Source: Epiperipatus broadwayi
Lineage: Eukaryota; Onychophora; Udeonychophora; Euonychophora; Peripatidae
Direction: 5' to 3'
Assembly: GCA_028023455.1 (NCBI GenBank)
Contig: JAQFVV010006231.1
Location: 3,613,478 to 3,677,477 of the forward strand
Length of the DNA stretch: 64,000 nucleotides
The first letter of the stretch is position 1. The number at the start of each line of letters is the position of its first letter. Position numbers and translations under genes: made by a program. Below the pieces are notes generated by a model. That model saw only the letters and a list, made by a program, of their open reading frames with translations, was not told the DNA's origin and did not search any database. This document shows positions 23,691-39,860 of the stretch, one piece after another.

Positions 23691-26600
23691 ACCAAAACAG
23701 TATCCAAAAATGCTGAAACTGATTTTAATCATTTTTGACATATATATTCATATGAATTTATTTACTATATTATTTGCTTGGAGGGAGAGGGCAATTGGAC
23801 CAAAGTGAAGCTTTCCAATTTGATTCCAACAAAGAAAAGCATTTTTTTTAAAAAAAAAAAATACTTTAACCACTTGATTAAATTTTTTATATAGAACTTA
23901 ATGGTGGGTGCTTAAACATTAAACGACTGCCTAAACATTTGACAGCACGATTTCAATTAATGCAACAATAAAAAGGTGCATCATTCAAAAATCAACCAGA
24001 TTAGTTAGCTACTTTAGTTACTTCAAAATAAATACATTAATATATTTTTCCCTGAGATAAATAATAATACCAAATATTCTAATACTGCACTAAAATATTT
24101 AATGAAATGAACTTAACATATAAAGTAAATATGTGCCATATATTTATACAACCCCATGTATACATGACAATTAATAAAATAGTTTCGTAAATTATTTACT
24201 ATAATTCAATATAAAACAAGGAAATTAATCTTTCATTATTATCCACAATAAAAAAAATAGCAGGGAGAAAAATACAATAATTTTTAATTTATTAGAAAAT
24301 CCATTATTTAACTAATTTCAAATTACAGTAAGTTAAATGCAAGATTTGTTAAAGTTTATTTATAAAGAATGTTTGTCTATAAAATATGCATATTTGATTC
24401 CAAACAACTGTATTACGAACAAAATTCTTAGATGCTAAACAATTTAATAATAACGATAATAATAATAATAAAAAAAAAAAAAAACAATAAACAGTATTTA
24501 AACCTTTAATTAAACAGTTTAAGGGTTCTCTTTAATTTTCCACATTTCCACTTACAAGGACAAGGGAGTTAGTTATTCATTATTTTAAAAAAAAAAATTA
24601 TGGCATATGATAATCTTTATAGTCAATTAAATTATCTTTTCAATTAAATACAAAAGATTGTAAAGCTTAATTATTTCAAATGAATGAATCCACCTGCACA
24701 GACAAAAAAAAAAGACTTCTATAAGTGAAACACTTCTTTTATATTTTGTTAAGTTTCAAAATCATTTCTGATAGCTAAAGGCGTAATTCCAAAACAATTC
24801 CTTTTGTATTTCGAAGAACCTAACGCCTATATATTTTAAATACTCACACAGGATTTTTTCTAAAAAAGCAGCTGCAGGACATTTAAATACAACTTCAAAA
24901 TATCAATATATTTAATAATTATTGAATTATATACATTAAAATGCTGAAAATCATTGGATAATAAATTCAAAAATCTATTGCTATTAAACTGTGACTTTAT
25001 AAATTTAATTCCATTTTTAAATTACAAACATGACCATATTTCTCTATATCAATAATTTAAAATCTAGATATTTGGCTATAATATATACTAATTATTTATT
25101 TCTTACATGGATTTTTGTCTTCTTGCCAATCTGTGCATCATTTTTTAGGGTTAAGAATATAGTTAGAAATATGAAACATTTATGTAAAACAACATTAGAG
25201 AACTTTCTAAAATAAAACTAAGAGGTCACTGAACACATATAGAATTTAATTGGTAGAATTACTGGACTATAAACTGTAATTCAAATGTCAATTCATTAGA
25301 TGTCACTAATGATGCAAGCAAATGCTTCTGAGAGAACAAAATATTTAAATTACTACTATAGAAATACTGTTTTTAATATCAACCAATAACTGAATAAGAA
25401 GTATTTTAATTTTATTTATAGATTATTTAATGTTTTTATTTAAAAGATTTATTCAGTAATATCAGTAATTTTTAAACACTAGGGTGGCTAATAATTTATT
25501 TAAATGTAATCATTTTCATCTCAATATGTATTTATGTATAAGGGCAACTTCACTATTATATTCTACTTTCTAATTGTCATAGAGAAGAAAAGGTCATTAT
25601 AGAGGTGTTGCTTATACACTAATATATTTAAAATCACATGACAGGAATGGCATCCACTTAAAAATACAATTTAAAAAGTACATGATTTTTTCTGATTTTT
25701 CATCAAAACTTCCTTTCAATTTTATAGAAATTATTGGTTTTCTTACTTATTCTATGGCCAGTTATTTGGAAAATCAAATGACTTCAACATCAATATTGAT
25801 AGGTGATCATGTTGAGATAGAAATTCTCCCTCTTCCTGTTTCTTCAATTAGGAATAGATCAGGAACCAATAGATTTTGACTATTACTTATTTATAGCAAT
25901 TTATATACAGTTTTAGTCAGGAACAAGACTTCTATTTCCAAATAAACAATTCAATGGATATATTTTAATATTTGTATAATACTATATAAAGATACTTAAT
26001 ATAAATTAATTATTTGAAGAAAAAAAAGGTTTATTATATTTATCTGAAATTGTCCCTATAAAACCTAACATTTCAAAATTTTAACTTTTTGAGTTATTTC
26101 TTTTGAAAAACTAGTCAGATTAATAAAAAAATAAAATGATGATAATAATTTGTAATGGATAAGCATCTGTAATCATAAAACTTATTTCTTCCTATACTTT
26201 TAAATAAACTGTTTGTTTTCTTAGCCTCAAATTACTATAACCAATTACTGAGAATCATGAATATTAAAAATCTTTTAAAGTTTATATATAGCAGTAAAAC
26301 CCTGTATTTATTTGTTATATTTGCTTTATTTAATTAGCATTTAAAAACCTTTTCTAAAAGGGATAATATAATTTATCATTATTTAGTGATGATAAATTAT
26401 ATTATCTCTTTTTTAAATTAATTTATATATTAAAAATATATTTTTTTTACTCCCCAGATGCCTGAACATGGTTTGAACTAAGAATAGCAATATAAATATA
26501 AATATACTACACAATTTATTCTAAGCAACAGAAATAATATTTATAGTAGGTAGATTAATGTAAATAAAAATTGGTACAGATTAATGATTAACCAATTAAG

Positions 26601-28832
26601 AAAAAAAATACTACAATGAAAATAATAATTCTTACTTCAGTTCTGTTCATCTTTTGCAAGCAAAAAGTAGTTATATAAAAAAATTAATTAACATTTTAAC
26701 AATTGCAACTGTAACAATCCTAGAGATTATTTTTATTTAAAATTTGTCAACGAAATTATATGAGTTTTAATCAATTTATTATTCTATACACTTTCTAGAC
26801 TGAATTGCAGATGAACAATTTAATCCATGGGACCGTTTGTGGTATTTTTCCCTCGCTGGTCAGTCATGTTATTGATTCATAAATTTCTCATAGTTTGGCT
26901 TGGTCGTTGTCAGGCATCAGTAGATATTTTCTTTTTCTTTCTTGGGTAAGGCATACATAGATGAACACATAAGATAGAACTGAGATAGAGCTATTATGCT
27001 TTCTTTATGCTAGATCATTTTTTGCTTAAAGGCTGGACAGCATTATTTTTTCCTTCATGAACAGCTATGCCAGCCAAGAGATGGACTACTACAGCTTTAG
27101 CAAAACATTCTGGTAAAATTTATTTCATATATGTACTGAAGTCATCATATATTTAAATAGTAACACTATCTTTATAATATTCTTCTAACTTTCATGTAGG
27201 TATGCTGTCCAATGATGGTCTTCACAAAAAAATTTATAGTCCACATTCTCTTGCCAGCAACACATATTCTGATAAAAATTTACAGCCAGTCTTTTTATTT
27301 TTTTTACGTATTATTGAGTTTTTTTTAAAAAAAACAGCTTAACTGCTTCCATCCAAACTATCTAAATCTCATCTCAATATTGTGTTTATCAAAAATAGCT
27401 TAGTCACTCCCCCCCCCTTCAAACATTACCAATGGCCTGTTTTTTGGAAACACAGGGGAAAAAACAACTGATGATGATTCATAATTGGAAACAAAACAAG
27501 GAGAACAGAGAAAATAAGAAAAATATAACCCTTTTTAATAATATGAATTCATTCCGGAACACTGCATTTATATAAATGAAACTTTCTACCATGGTGTTAA
27601 TAATTTTAATAACTTTACTTTGTTTTAAGTCTGTTTTACTTCCCTTTTTTCTTTTCAATGATTAATTTTATAATTGGTTAATAAATTCTATTTCATTCTT
27701 TTATTTTATATACATAAATATTTGTTTGAAATAAAATCCTAAAACACATTCACAACTATCTACTGGGGCATTTTGAATCAATGAAAATGCTGTTATTTAT
27801 TATTCTTACATTTAGTATTTATATTTAATACTAGTAGATGGTTATGCAGTGCTAAACTATATGTTATATGTAGAATTTTACTAATTATTAAGAATAGGAG
27901 CATTTATAATTGTTATAAACGTAGGATCAAGTTTATTTGTGCCGGTAATCTATTTTTCAATTGTTTAATACATTCAACAACAGATCTAATCTTGTATTTT
28001 TTAAATGAAACCAGTATATATGTAGCTATGTATATGTATTTGAATGCATAAGTAAGCACACATATATAAAATATAACTGTATACAAAACAAGCACATGGA
28101 TAATAGATGATTGGGAAATCAAAGAGAATTATCCTCACAAATAAAATATATATATACATTTTCATTTCAATAATAATCACAATTTACTGCACTACAAAAA
28201 TTAAGTATACGATAAGATAAAATTAAATTGAAATGCTACTTATACATGCACTCACATGCCCATGAACAAACACAATAATAATGTCATCAAAAATATTTCA
28301 TAGATCAAAAATAAGATTTTTAAGTTGCCATGAAGTTTGAATTATAGTATTATTTCCATTAAACAAACAGATAACGAATTGTTTTACTTGTTTGGTTTGT
28401 TGATTGTATAATCAATTGCTCTGTAAAATTAAATGATGGATGATGCTTGAGCAGAACACAAGAATTAAAATTCATTTAATATGACACTACCACCACCACC
28501 CCAACTTTCTTCACAGAAATAGATTAGGAATTTTTAGCTTGTAAGCCAATTAATAATAATTCCTTTTCTGAATCTCTTTTAAAAAAATAATCTAGAAAAA
28601 AGATTTATTTAGCAATTTTCTTGTGCAGCTAGAGATACCATTTAACTTTTTTTGTTTCAGTATTATCTTAAATTAAGTCTCTTCATAATACTCATCTAAG
28701 TATTGAGGTGCTAGAAAATACAGTGATGTCATGTGATGTGATGTATTTGGCTTGTCCTTAAACGAAGTCAAGAATATCTCAGCAATTATGCCCAGATAAA
28801 CCTGTTACCATTTTATTCTCCATTCCCCACTC
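23691..28832. other. AT-rich spacer with one mid-complexity block
   Basis: Mostly featureless. 26790-27300 has clearly lower A/T and several interrupted open frames on both strands, including a minus-strand stretch with LTSEGKIPQTVPW and a plus-strand stretch with MPAKRWTTTALAKHSG before a GTAAAA donor-like site near 27113. It probably represents a decayed gene or transposon that I cannot name. 25682-25879 is open on the plus strand without recognisable motifs. Confidence 0.35.
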
Positions 28833-30090
28833 TTAAGTCTTCCCATATTCTGCCCCATCCCATTTCCACAACATAATCTTTGTCAACTCTATGGCCTTTA
28901 TATCTAAATCCCCCTTATCTCTTCACAAACCCAACATAAAAACTAATAACTCACTTTCTCTATAGTCACTTTGTTCATGTCTATTCTCCCATAACTTCAT
29001 TATCTGTACCCTTTCTGCTTTCAAGCATTTACATTCAATCAACAGGTGCCTAATATTTTCTATACCTTCCTTACACAATTTGCACACTAAATTATCCATG
29101 GTTTTCCATTTACATGTATATTCTTTTGTTGTTAAAGATCCCGTTCGAGCCTTAAATAATAAACTACTTTCCTTACTATTATCATAAATTAACTTGCATC
29201 CAATATTCCGTTTACTTCTATTTATATTTAAACTCTTCTTACCCTCCATACTAGTTCTCAATCTTTCCAACTCCCTATTTTTTATTAATACTTCTATTCT
29301 TTCATCCCATTCCTTACCACTACAACACTCAACAACCTTCCTAACACAATCATCCCACCTTTTATACAAGTATACTGATATAAATTCTTTATCCAAATCT
29401 TTCGCATACCGCATTACCTTTCTCACACATCTTGTTACCTGCCCTTTACTCATAATCCAATAGAACACTATTTTTGTTATTCTTTTACTATCCATAAACT
29501 GCAACCTACCAAACATTTTCATTTTACTTTTTGCATCTCTCATATAAAAACTTGACCATCCCATTTCTCCTTGAATTGCCTCCTTTGCTGTCCACATCTC
29601 TGCATCTAATGCATGTCTTCCTACTTCCCTTTGTACTTTCTCTAAATAATCTAAAACCCTTTTACTAACGCATAATGCATCATTACCATATGTTAACCCT
29701 GCTACTGCAACTCCCTTCCATACTATTATAGCTACATCATATTTATTATATGAAAATACTGTTAGTTTCTTTACCAAACCCTTTCTTTTCTATGCATCAT
29801 TTACCAATTTTTTCTCCGATTCATTCAAGCAATTTTCCTGATTACATAAGATGATTCCCAAATACCTATGTCTATCCACCACACTTAACTTTATATCCCC
29901 CAATAAAAATTCTACATCTTCTCTTTCCCCAGTATTAACCATCATTATATTTGATTTTTCTTCACTAAATTTAATCCCCATCTCTTTACCCAGTCGTGCA
30001 CATGTCCTCAACATAATTTCCATATCTTTTCTTCGTTCTGTACTGTATTTATGAGATGAGAGACAATAGCAAACTACTACAAGTGATGAT
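28833..30090 (-). pseudogene. 5'-truncated LINE: reverse-transcriptase end and C-terminal zinc knuckle
   Basis: One minus-strand frame runs from about 30060 to a TAA at 28833-28835, broken only by a TAG at 29790 and a TGA at 28923. In order it shows a region after the RT catalytic box (EMGIKFSEEKSNIMMVN, then HRYLGIIL), a thumb/connection stretch (AGLTYGNDALC, then REVGRHALDAEMW), and a C-terminal CKLCKEGIENIRHLLIEC, a C-x2-C-x(8)-H-x4-C zinc knuckle typical of non-LTR retrotransposons. The stretch YDN-S-LLF-AR-G-L before the knuckle recalls LINEs known from ticks and other invertebrates (memory, unsearched). The YADD box is only dimly seen near 30085, with a frameshift, and everything upstream is missing, the usual result of incomplete reverse transcription. 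A tail of 29 codons after the TGA keeps the coding frame (RDKGDLDIKAIELTK), so that TGA is a lesion. Confidence 0.85.
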
Positions 30091-31123
30091 CAGGTGTTAT
30101 TGCTTGATGATAATATCCCTAATGCTTTGTTACTATAACCACATTAAAAAAAAAAAAGTTAATGTGCATACATATCTCAGTCATGCATCATATTTTAAGA
30201 GAAAAATTTTTTTCAAAGATTTATTAGAAGGAAACCCCCCATTAATAATGATAATAAAAATCAGATGATTTCAAAAAGAAAGGGGGTTGCGTCTGTATAA
30301 TGAAAAATGAGAATATGAAAATGCTAACATTTAATGTATATATTTCGGGCCTTTCTATAAAACCAAATTGTTATTATAAATATTGTTAACCAATGCCATG
30401 TCAATTTTCAATTCTCAAGGTAAATTCTAGCTTAAATTTTTTCAAGGCATTTGTTTTATTACTTATCGGTATTTTTAAAATATATTTTTAAAATGACTAG
30501 TAGTAAATTAGTGACTACACCAAAAGTGCACTCAGCTAACCTTTTCAGTTGTCAGATGTTAAAAATGTTTTGCTAATTTATTACAAATACAAATGAAAAG
30601 GAAAATGAATATTACATTATTATTAAATGAAATACTATATTCAAAATTCTACTTATTATTAGATACATAAAGTTTAGATTAGATCATATGCTAACCATAA
30701 AAAATTGTGACTGTGAAGAACTTTAACTTAATAAAAACAAAATCCTTCATTTGGAGATATTTGAAGATGGCAATAATGATCTGCCAGCTTTTCTTCACTC
30801 TCCTGTGTTTATTTGATAGCAAAAAATGAAATTAAAATAATATTGATTTATTACTTTAAAAAAATCTGAAGAAGTCAGTATTTAAAGACAGAGGGAATTT
30901 TCATCAAATGAGCCAAACATCTGCTCCAAAGCAATGATTGGGAGATTCCTTGAGAAAAAGTTATGACTACTCGTAAACTTCCCATGATTATTTTTATAAA
31001 ATATTTGTATAATAATTATTAGAAAATAAATATTTTCATGATTCCACCTTTTTTTTTTTTCAAGTATATTTTACTTTTAAAAATACAATTTAAAAAAATT
31101 TAGAATAATGGTAAAATTGAAAT
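30091..31123. other. spacer holding one dispersed-repeat copy
   Basis: AT-rich. 30808-30958 is similar to 51671-51838 (listed separately). No gene seen. Confidence 0.45.
30808..30958 (+). repeat. dispersed repeat, copy 1 (partner at 51.7 kb)
   Basis: GGCA/AGCAAAAA-x-AA and AAATAATATTGATTTATTA, a long A-tract, AAGTCAGT, then ATTGGGAGATTCCTTGAGAAAA all recur in the same order at 51671-51838. The family is unknown and non-coding, and the copies are considerably diverged. Confidence 0.55.
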
Positions 31124-33314
31124 ACACCTGGGTCTCTTTTTACGTGGACTTATTTAACATGATTTTGAAGCCACGCGATTTATGTTTCACCAGAAGTCGA
31201 ACTCCGATAATGCACTATTACTTTAAATAATAAATTTCACGCACTTATGTTATATTGAAAGTAATAGCACATTATTGGAATTTGACTTTCATCTTAGTAA
31301 TTTCAATATTTTCAGTGCTTTATAATAGTAAGATTTTATGCAATAATGAAATTAAAATCATGATTTCCACATTTTATGTATACACACATTAAATTTTACA
31401 AGATTATAATGTAAATTTGTTCAAATATTGTGTGTGTTAATTTTGCATTTTAAATCACATTCTGTTTTTGCTTTTTAAAAAAGAACGTAATCAATTATTA
31501 ATCATTTAATGTCCGCAAGTTTATTTTTAAAAGGTGAGTAATAACAGTGGGCACAATTAAATTTGACAATTAAAAATTAAAATCTGATTTTTAATTGTAA
31601 TTAACAATTTAAAAATTATTTAAGGCGACTTGAAATTAATGTGATGTAAAACGAAATTTGATTTTTAAACGGAATTGAAAATTAAAGGCAAAAATAAGAA
31701 TTTATTTTTAGTTGTTAGTTTTAATTAAATTTTTCCCAGCAGTGGTGAATAAATGTCTTTTTATTATCATAAGTCTAAGTTCATAAACAATTAATAAAAT
31801 CGTCTCAAAGATTAATTACTAATTACGTTGTCAACAGAAACCATTAACACAACATGAGAGTGAACTTGGCGCTAGTTGTATTTCCTCTTGTAAGAATCTG
31901 ATTTTTTACCAGTTTGCAAACGAACGTTTTTTGGCAAGTAGCGATAATAATTAAAACATGTATAAAAAATGTAAATTACTGTACTGTAAATTATGCATAA
32001 AAATATATTATTTTGAATAAAATTAAATATTATAGTTAAAAAAAGTTTGTCTTGTATCAATTTTTTTCAAACTTGAAATTTTTTATTAGTCATACCCCTG
32101 GGTCTCTTTTTACGCGGACTTATTTAACACGATTTCGAAATTACACGATTCGTGTTTTACCGGAAGTCGAACTCCGAAAATGCACTATTACTTTAAATAA
32201 TAAATTCTGTGCACTTACGTTATATTGAAAGTAATAGCACATTATTGGAATTCGACTTTCATCTTAGTAATTTCAATATTTTCAGTGCTTTATAATAGTA
32301 AGATTTTATACAATAATGAAATCAGAATCATAATTTCCACATTTTATATATACACACATTAAATTTTACAAGATTATAATGTAAATTTGTTCAAACATTG
32401 TACGTGTTAATTTTGCATTTTAAATCACATTCTGTTTTTGCTTTTTTAAAAAAAATGTAATCAATTATTAATCATTTAGTGTCCACAAGTTTATTTTTAA
32501 AAGGTCAGTAATAGCAGTGAGCACAATTAAATTTGACAATTAAAATCTGATTTTTAATTGTAATTAACAATTTAAAAATTACTTACTGCGACTTGAAATT
32601 AATGTGAAATTTGATTTTTAAATGGAATTGAAAATTAAAGACAAAAATAAGAATTTAATTTTTAGTTGTTAGTTTCATAAACAATTAATAAAATCATCGT
32701 CTCAAAGATTAATTACTAATTACATTGTCACCAGAAAAACACTGTTACAACATGAGTGTGAAGTTGGCGCTAGTTATTTGCAAACGAATGTGTTTTTTTT
32801 TAAAACATGTATAAAAATGTAAATTATGCATAAAAATATATTATTTGGAATAAAATTAAATATTATGGTTAAAAAAAGTTTGTCTTGTATCAATTTTTTT
32901 CAAATTTGAAATTTTTTATTAGTCATATTTTATTTCCTTATTTTTTTTTTTTTTGCGCGAATTTTAAAGTAATTTTACGTTGGTGTTTTACTTTTACGCG
33001 AATTTTGAAAAATCACAGACCACATCCCCCGTTTTTCAATGTAAGTTACGTCTATTTTTGCGCAATTTCGTTTGTGTGTGTTTTCTGAGGAACCTATCTA
33101 TCACGTAAAACGAGACCCAGGTGTATTTTCCTTATTTTTTTTTTGCGCGAATTTTAAAGTAATTTTACGTTGGTGCTTTGCTTTTACACGAATTTTGAAA
33201 AATCACAGACCACATCCCCCCTTTTTCAATGTATGTTACATCTATTTTTGCACGATTTCGTTTGCGCCTGTTTTCTGAGGAACCTATCTATCGCGTAAAA
33301 CAAGACCCTGGTGT
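31124..33314. mobile_element. non-autonomous DNA element with TIRs and duplicated ends
   Basis: The left end ACACCTGGGTCTCTTTTTACG and the complement of the right end, ACACCAGGGTCTTGTTTTACG, form terminal inverted repeats. The left ~970 bp (31124-32093) is followed by a second left-end copy (32094 to about 32930), and the right ~190 bp occurs twice (about 32929-33124 and 33125-33314). Each left copy contains an internal hairpin (31196-31286 and 32166-32256, GTCGAACTCCGA versus TTGGAATTYGAC). No transposase is encoded. No clear target duplication is visible, so the superfamily is unassigned. Retained CpGs at the ends suggest moderate age. Confidence 0.75.
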
Positions 33315-36707
<3,393 letters not shown>

Positions 36708-36769
36708 TTCCCATCATCACACACAGCCGTGAAAACATTGCACTGCTCCTTCCCCTTCTCTGGCTGGTT
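36708..36769 (-). CDS. candidate internal exon, ~62 bp, product unknown
   Basis: On the minus strand an acceptor (TTACTTATATCAG) ends at 36770, and a donor GGGAA|GTATTT follows 62 bp later. The enclosed sequence is about half G+C against roughly a fifth around it. It stays open in one phase reading NQPEKGKEQCN then VFTAVCDDGK, and the same frame continues open beyond the donor to about 36540. The composition jump is the main evidence; the splice sites are only moderate. No family recognised. It could be a residue of an old coding transposon. Confidence 0.3.
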
Positions 36770-38628
36770 CTGATATAAGTAATTCTATGTCTAGTTTATT
36801 TACCTTAAAAATATTATCTACAGTCAGAGGCATGTTTTGCTTCTGAGCTCCATCTTTCTGAAGTAAAACTGATATAATTCTTAGATTTCTTTACCAATAT
36901 TTAGATCAACTTTAACCAGCATGTCAACAATTCATTAAAAATAGTTAAAAATAATTCTGGTTTGTTCCAAAGGCTCTCATGCATCAACTTATTCACGTTT
37001 TCTATTAACAAAATTATATTCCTTCAATAATAAAATATTTACACTATTATTTAATTTTTATGCACAAATTATTCTACTGTTAATAATTATAATTTATTAT
37101 ATATATATAATCAGATATTTTAAATTTTTATACTTATATTGTTTATTGATATGTTATATTTCATTAGGACCACAAAATTAGGTCAATTTAAAATAACATG
37201 ACTCATAGTGATCATGTGATGTTTAGTGGTATAACTCCTACATCCCATTAACATCTTGTTAAAAAGTTATTTGATTTAAAAATCCATTTGTTACTTTTAA
37301 TTCAGAATCTCTCCCACTTAAAACTTGTTTAGATTTTCTATTAACAAAAAGTTTCATTTGTTTGCACTATTATATTCTTTTATTTTTTGTTTATTAATAA
37401 ACTAAGTCCTATTATATATATTATTCTTTATTATATAGCCTCGACAATGATAAATTTAGCCAAATATTTATTTAAGGAAAAAAAAATTTAATTTTCATAC
37501 TTCAATTGTTTATTCAATACATTTTTAAAAACAATTAACAATCCTCACATTTTATTTTGTTTATTCACAGGTTATATTAGATAACTATATAAAAAAAAAA
37601 ATCAAACACTTGATTTGTTACACTAGATATATTTTTTAGACTTTATCAATAGTGCAATCATGTATTCAAGAGTTGGTTACTCTATCAGTACTTTAAAGTG
37701 AATATGACATTTAAACACTGTAAAATATTGATAAACTTAATCTCATCATAAAAAAATTACTGTAATTAGGATGCAATATTTTTAAATAAATTATTAATAA
37801 TATGTTACTTTTTATATAAATTATGATACTTAAAAATGATTAAGAAATCTAAATATTTATATATAAATTTGATTAATTATAGTGACAAAAGGACATTGAG
37901 ATATATGAAATATATTTTGAGGCTTGAGCAATTGTCACAATAAGTTTTAAGTATTTCTCTCATATTTAAACACTCAGAATGTATTTCTAATGATGAAGTG
38001 ATTCAAAAATATAAAAAAATTTATATTTTCATATAAAATCTATTAATTATATTGGCGTCTTTGGCGCCCCTATATTGAAGCACCTTGCACACCCACACAT
38101 GGTAATCTTGCACACACACACATTATTTTAATTATAAGACCATCTTACACTAAAAAAATGTACTGTATTATTATTATGATTTTTGAAAAAATTGTGAAAA
38201 TTCACACTTTGTTCACTTTAAATTATATTTAAAAAATTTTGCATCTGCAGTAATATTATAGCCACAAATATCACAATGTAAGAAGTAATCGATTTATTAA
38301 ATAAACTAATTATTTTTCTATTAATTAAAATGAGAATAAAATGCATAATTGAGGGGATAAACAAATAACTATTTTAAGAGAACAATTCATTAATGCAATA
38401 TCTAAATATTTAAGACTTTTTTAAAAAATCATACTGCCTTACAATATTTAGATATTTATCTAAAAATGGAACATGCTTTATAAATACTAATGCAATTTTT
38501 AATATGTTAAATTAATCAATGCTTTGGTTGTTCATTCGATGTTCAGCAACAAAATGATTGGTTGATCATGGTTCCATTTTTTTAAAAATAAACTAACATA
38601 TATTTATTTTTTATTATAATTTCTTAAC
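36770..38628. other. AT-rich spacer
   Basis: A small GC-richer spot at 38054-38100 (GGCGTCTTTGGCGCC, a short hairpin, followed by CA-rich DNA) is the only departure. No gene seen. Confidence 0.45.
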
Positions 38629-38690
38629 TAAGAATCAAACTAGAAACCTCAATGATAGTGTACCACTCTTCAACTATCTGTGATCAAATG
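38629..38690 (-). repeat. second tRNA-like sequence, probable SINE head
   Basis: The minus strand reads TAGTTGAAGAGTGGTACAC, resembling a tRNA D-arm/A-box, followed by GAGGTTTCTAGTTTGATTC, with a B-box-like AGTTTGATTC. The order and spacing fit a tRNA-derived promoter. It differs from the tRNA-like stretch at 23.6 kb. Decay prevents identification of an anticodon. Confidence 0.4.
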
Positions 38691-38806
38691 TGTACATACA
38701 ACCCAAATCAGATTTAGATAAAATAAACTACAACTTAGACTTTTGGATAATGAGAGGCTTGAAATTTGTTAAAACTTAAATAATGTAAAATAATCTCTTT
38801 TTTTTT

Positions 38807-38826
38807 GTTTGTTTGTTTGTTTGTTT
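38807..38826. repeat. TTTG short tandem repeat
   Basis: Five tandem GTTT/TTTG units follow a T-run. Simple sequence only. Confidence 0.9.
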
Positions 38827-38939
38827 TTGGCTAATATGGAACTTTAACATAACAAATTACAGCAGTTTATATGGAGCAGTTAAAAATAAAAGGATAAACA
38901 AAATCAATAATATTTTATTTCAAATTCAGAAAACCATTA

Positions 38940-39860
38940 ATTAAATTACATCATGTATAAGGTTATTTCCATATCTTGAAGTAATCTATAAAATCACACT
39001 AACAGACAAACCATCACCAATTACTGTTTCAGTGATCTGGACACTATTGGGAAATATACATAATAATCTACCCTCCATTTTCAAATGACAATAATAAACT
39101 TTTTTTAAATACAAACAACAAACAATTAACAAAAAAATGTAAATATTGGTCACTAAAACTGAAATACTATGATTTCCTACTTAAACTAAACATGGAAGCA
39201 TTACAGATTCTAAATTTCTTTCATTATAAAAGGAATTGCATTAACATTGATGATGTGTGCAGGCTTTGCAAAAGAAAAACAGAAACTCAGTCACATATAT
39301 TTTTTTCTTGTCCTATATTAAATAATATTCGGACTGGAATTCCTAATTTATTCAAAAATAGAAAGTATACTATACAAACACTCCTACAATCCTATGCAAA
39401 AGGTAACTTTGCACACATTAAAGCCAGTACATTTACACTATTCTCACTATGGTGTACCAGATGTACATTTACATATAATACAAACAGAAGGAAACATCCA
39501 AATATCTTTTGGAACAAAATAGAAATAATAAGGTTAAGGGATGAAAATTTTTTGTCAACAACCATTTACACATCCACATGGTCACTAATGTGACTACACT
39601 CAAGCCTATACACTTGAAATCCTTTAGTGTTGGACAATAATATATATTTTTTGGTGTCTTTGTTATTAATATTTTTGGAAAGGTATAATTTTTTAATCTT
39701 TTTTTTTTTATAAATTTGTTGATATATTTATGTTTTTTTCATCATGATTCTTCATGTAAATGTCAAGTTGTCATGATGATATATGTACTGGTATTCCTGG
39801 GGTTTTTTTTTATTCTGCTTGTACAATTATTAAGCTCAATAAAGTTCCTTTTAAAAACCA
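38940..39860 (+). pseudogene. LINE C-terminal fragment with zinc knuckle and 3' UTR
   Basis: A frame open from about 39133 to a stop at 39591-39593 reads WSLKLKYYDFLLKLN, then NIDDVCRLCKRKTETQSHIF with FFSC, a C-x2-C...E-T...H...C knuckle as found after the reverse transcriptase in many non-LTR retrotransposons. Upstream, 38950-39060 (VIWTLLGNIHN, then LPSIFK) may continue the same protein with stops. Downstream AT-rich sequence ends in CAATAAAGTTCC near 39845, a plausible 3' UTR with polyadenylation signal. No RT catalytic core is present, so this is a 5'-truncated copy. Its relation to the 42-48 kb element is unclear. Confidence 0.7.

Noticed and set aside
29194-29463. Plus-strand 89-codon open frame
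   Set aside because: Antisense shadow of the LINE frame at 28833-30060.
32885-33278. Two similar 67-68 codon frames in tandem
   Set aside because: They are the duplicated right end of the TIR element; the similarity is DNA-level duplication.
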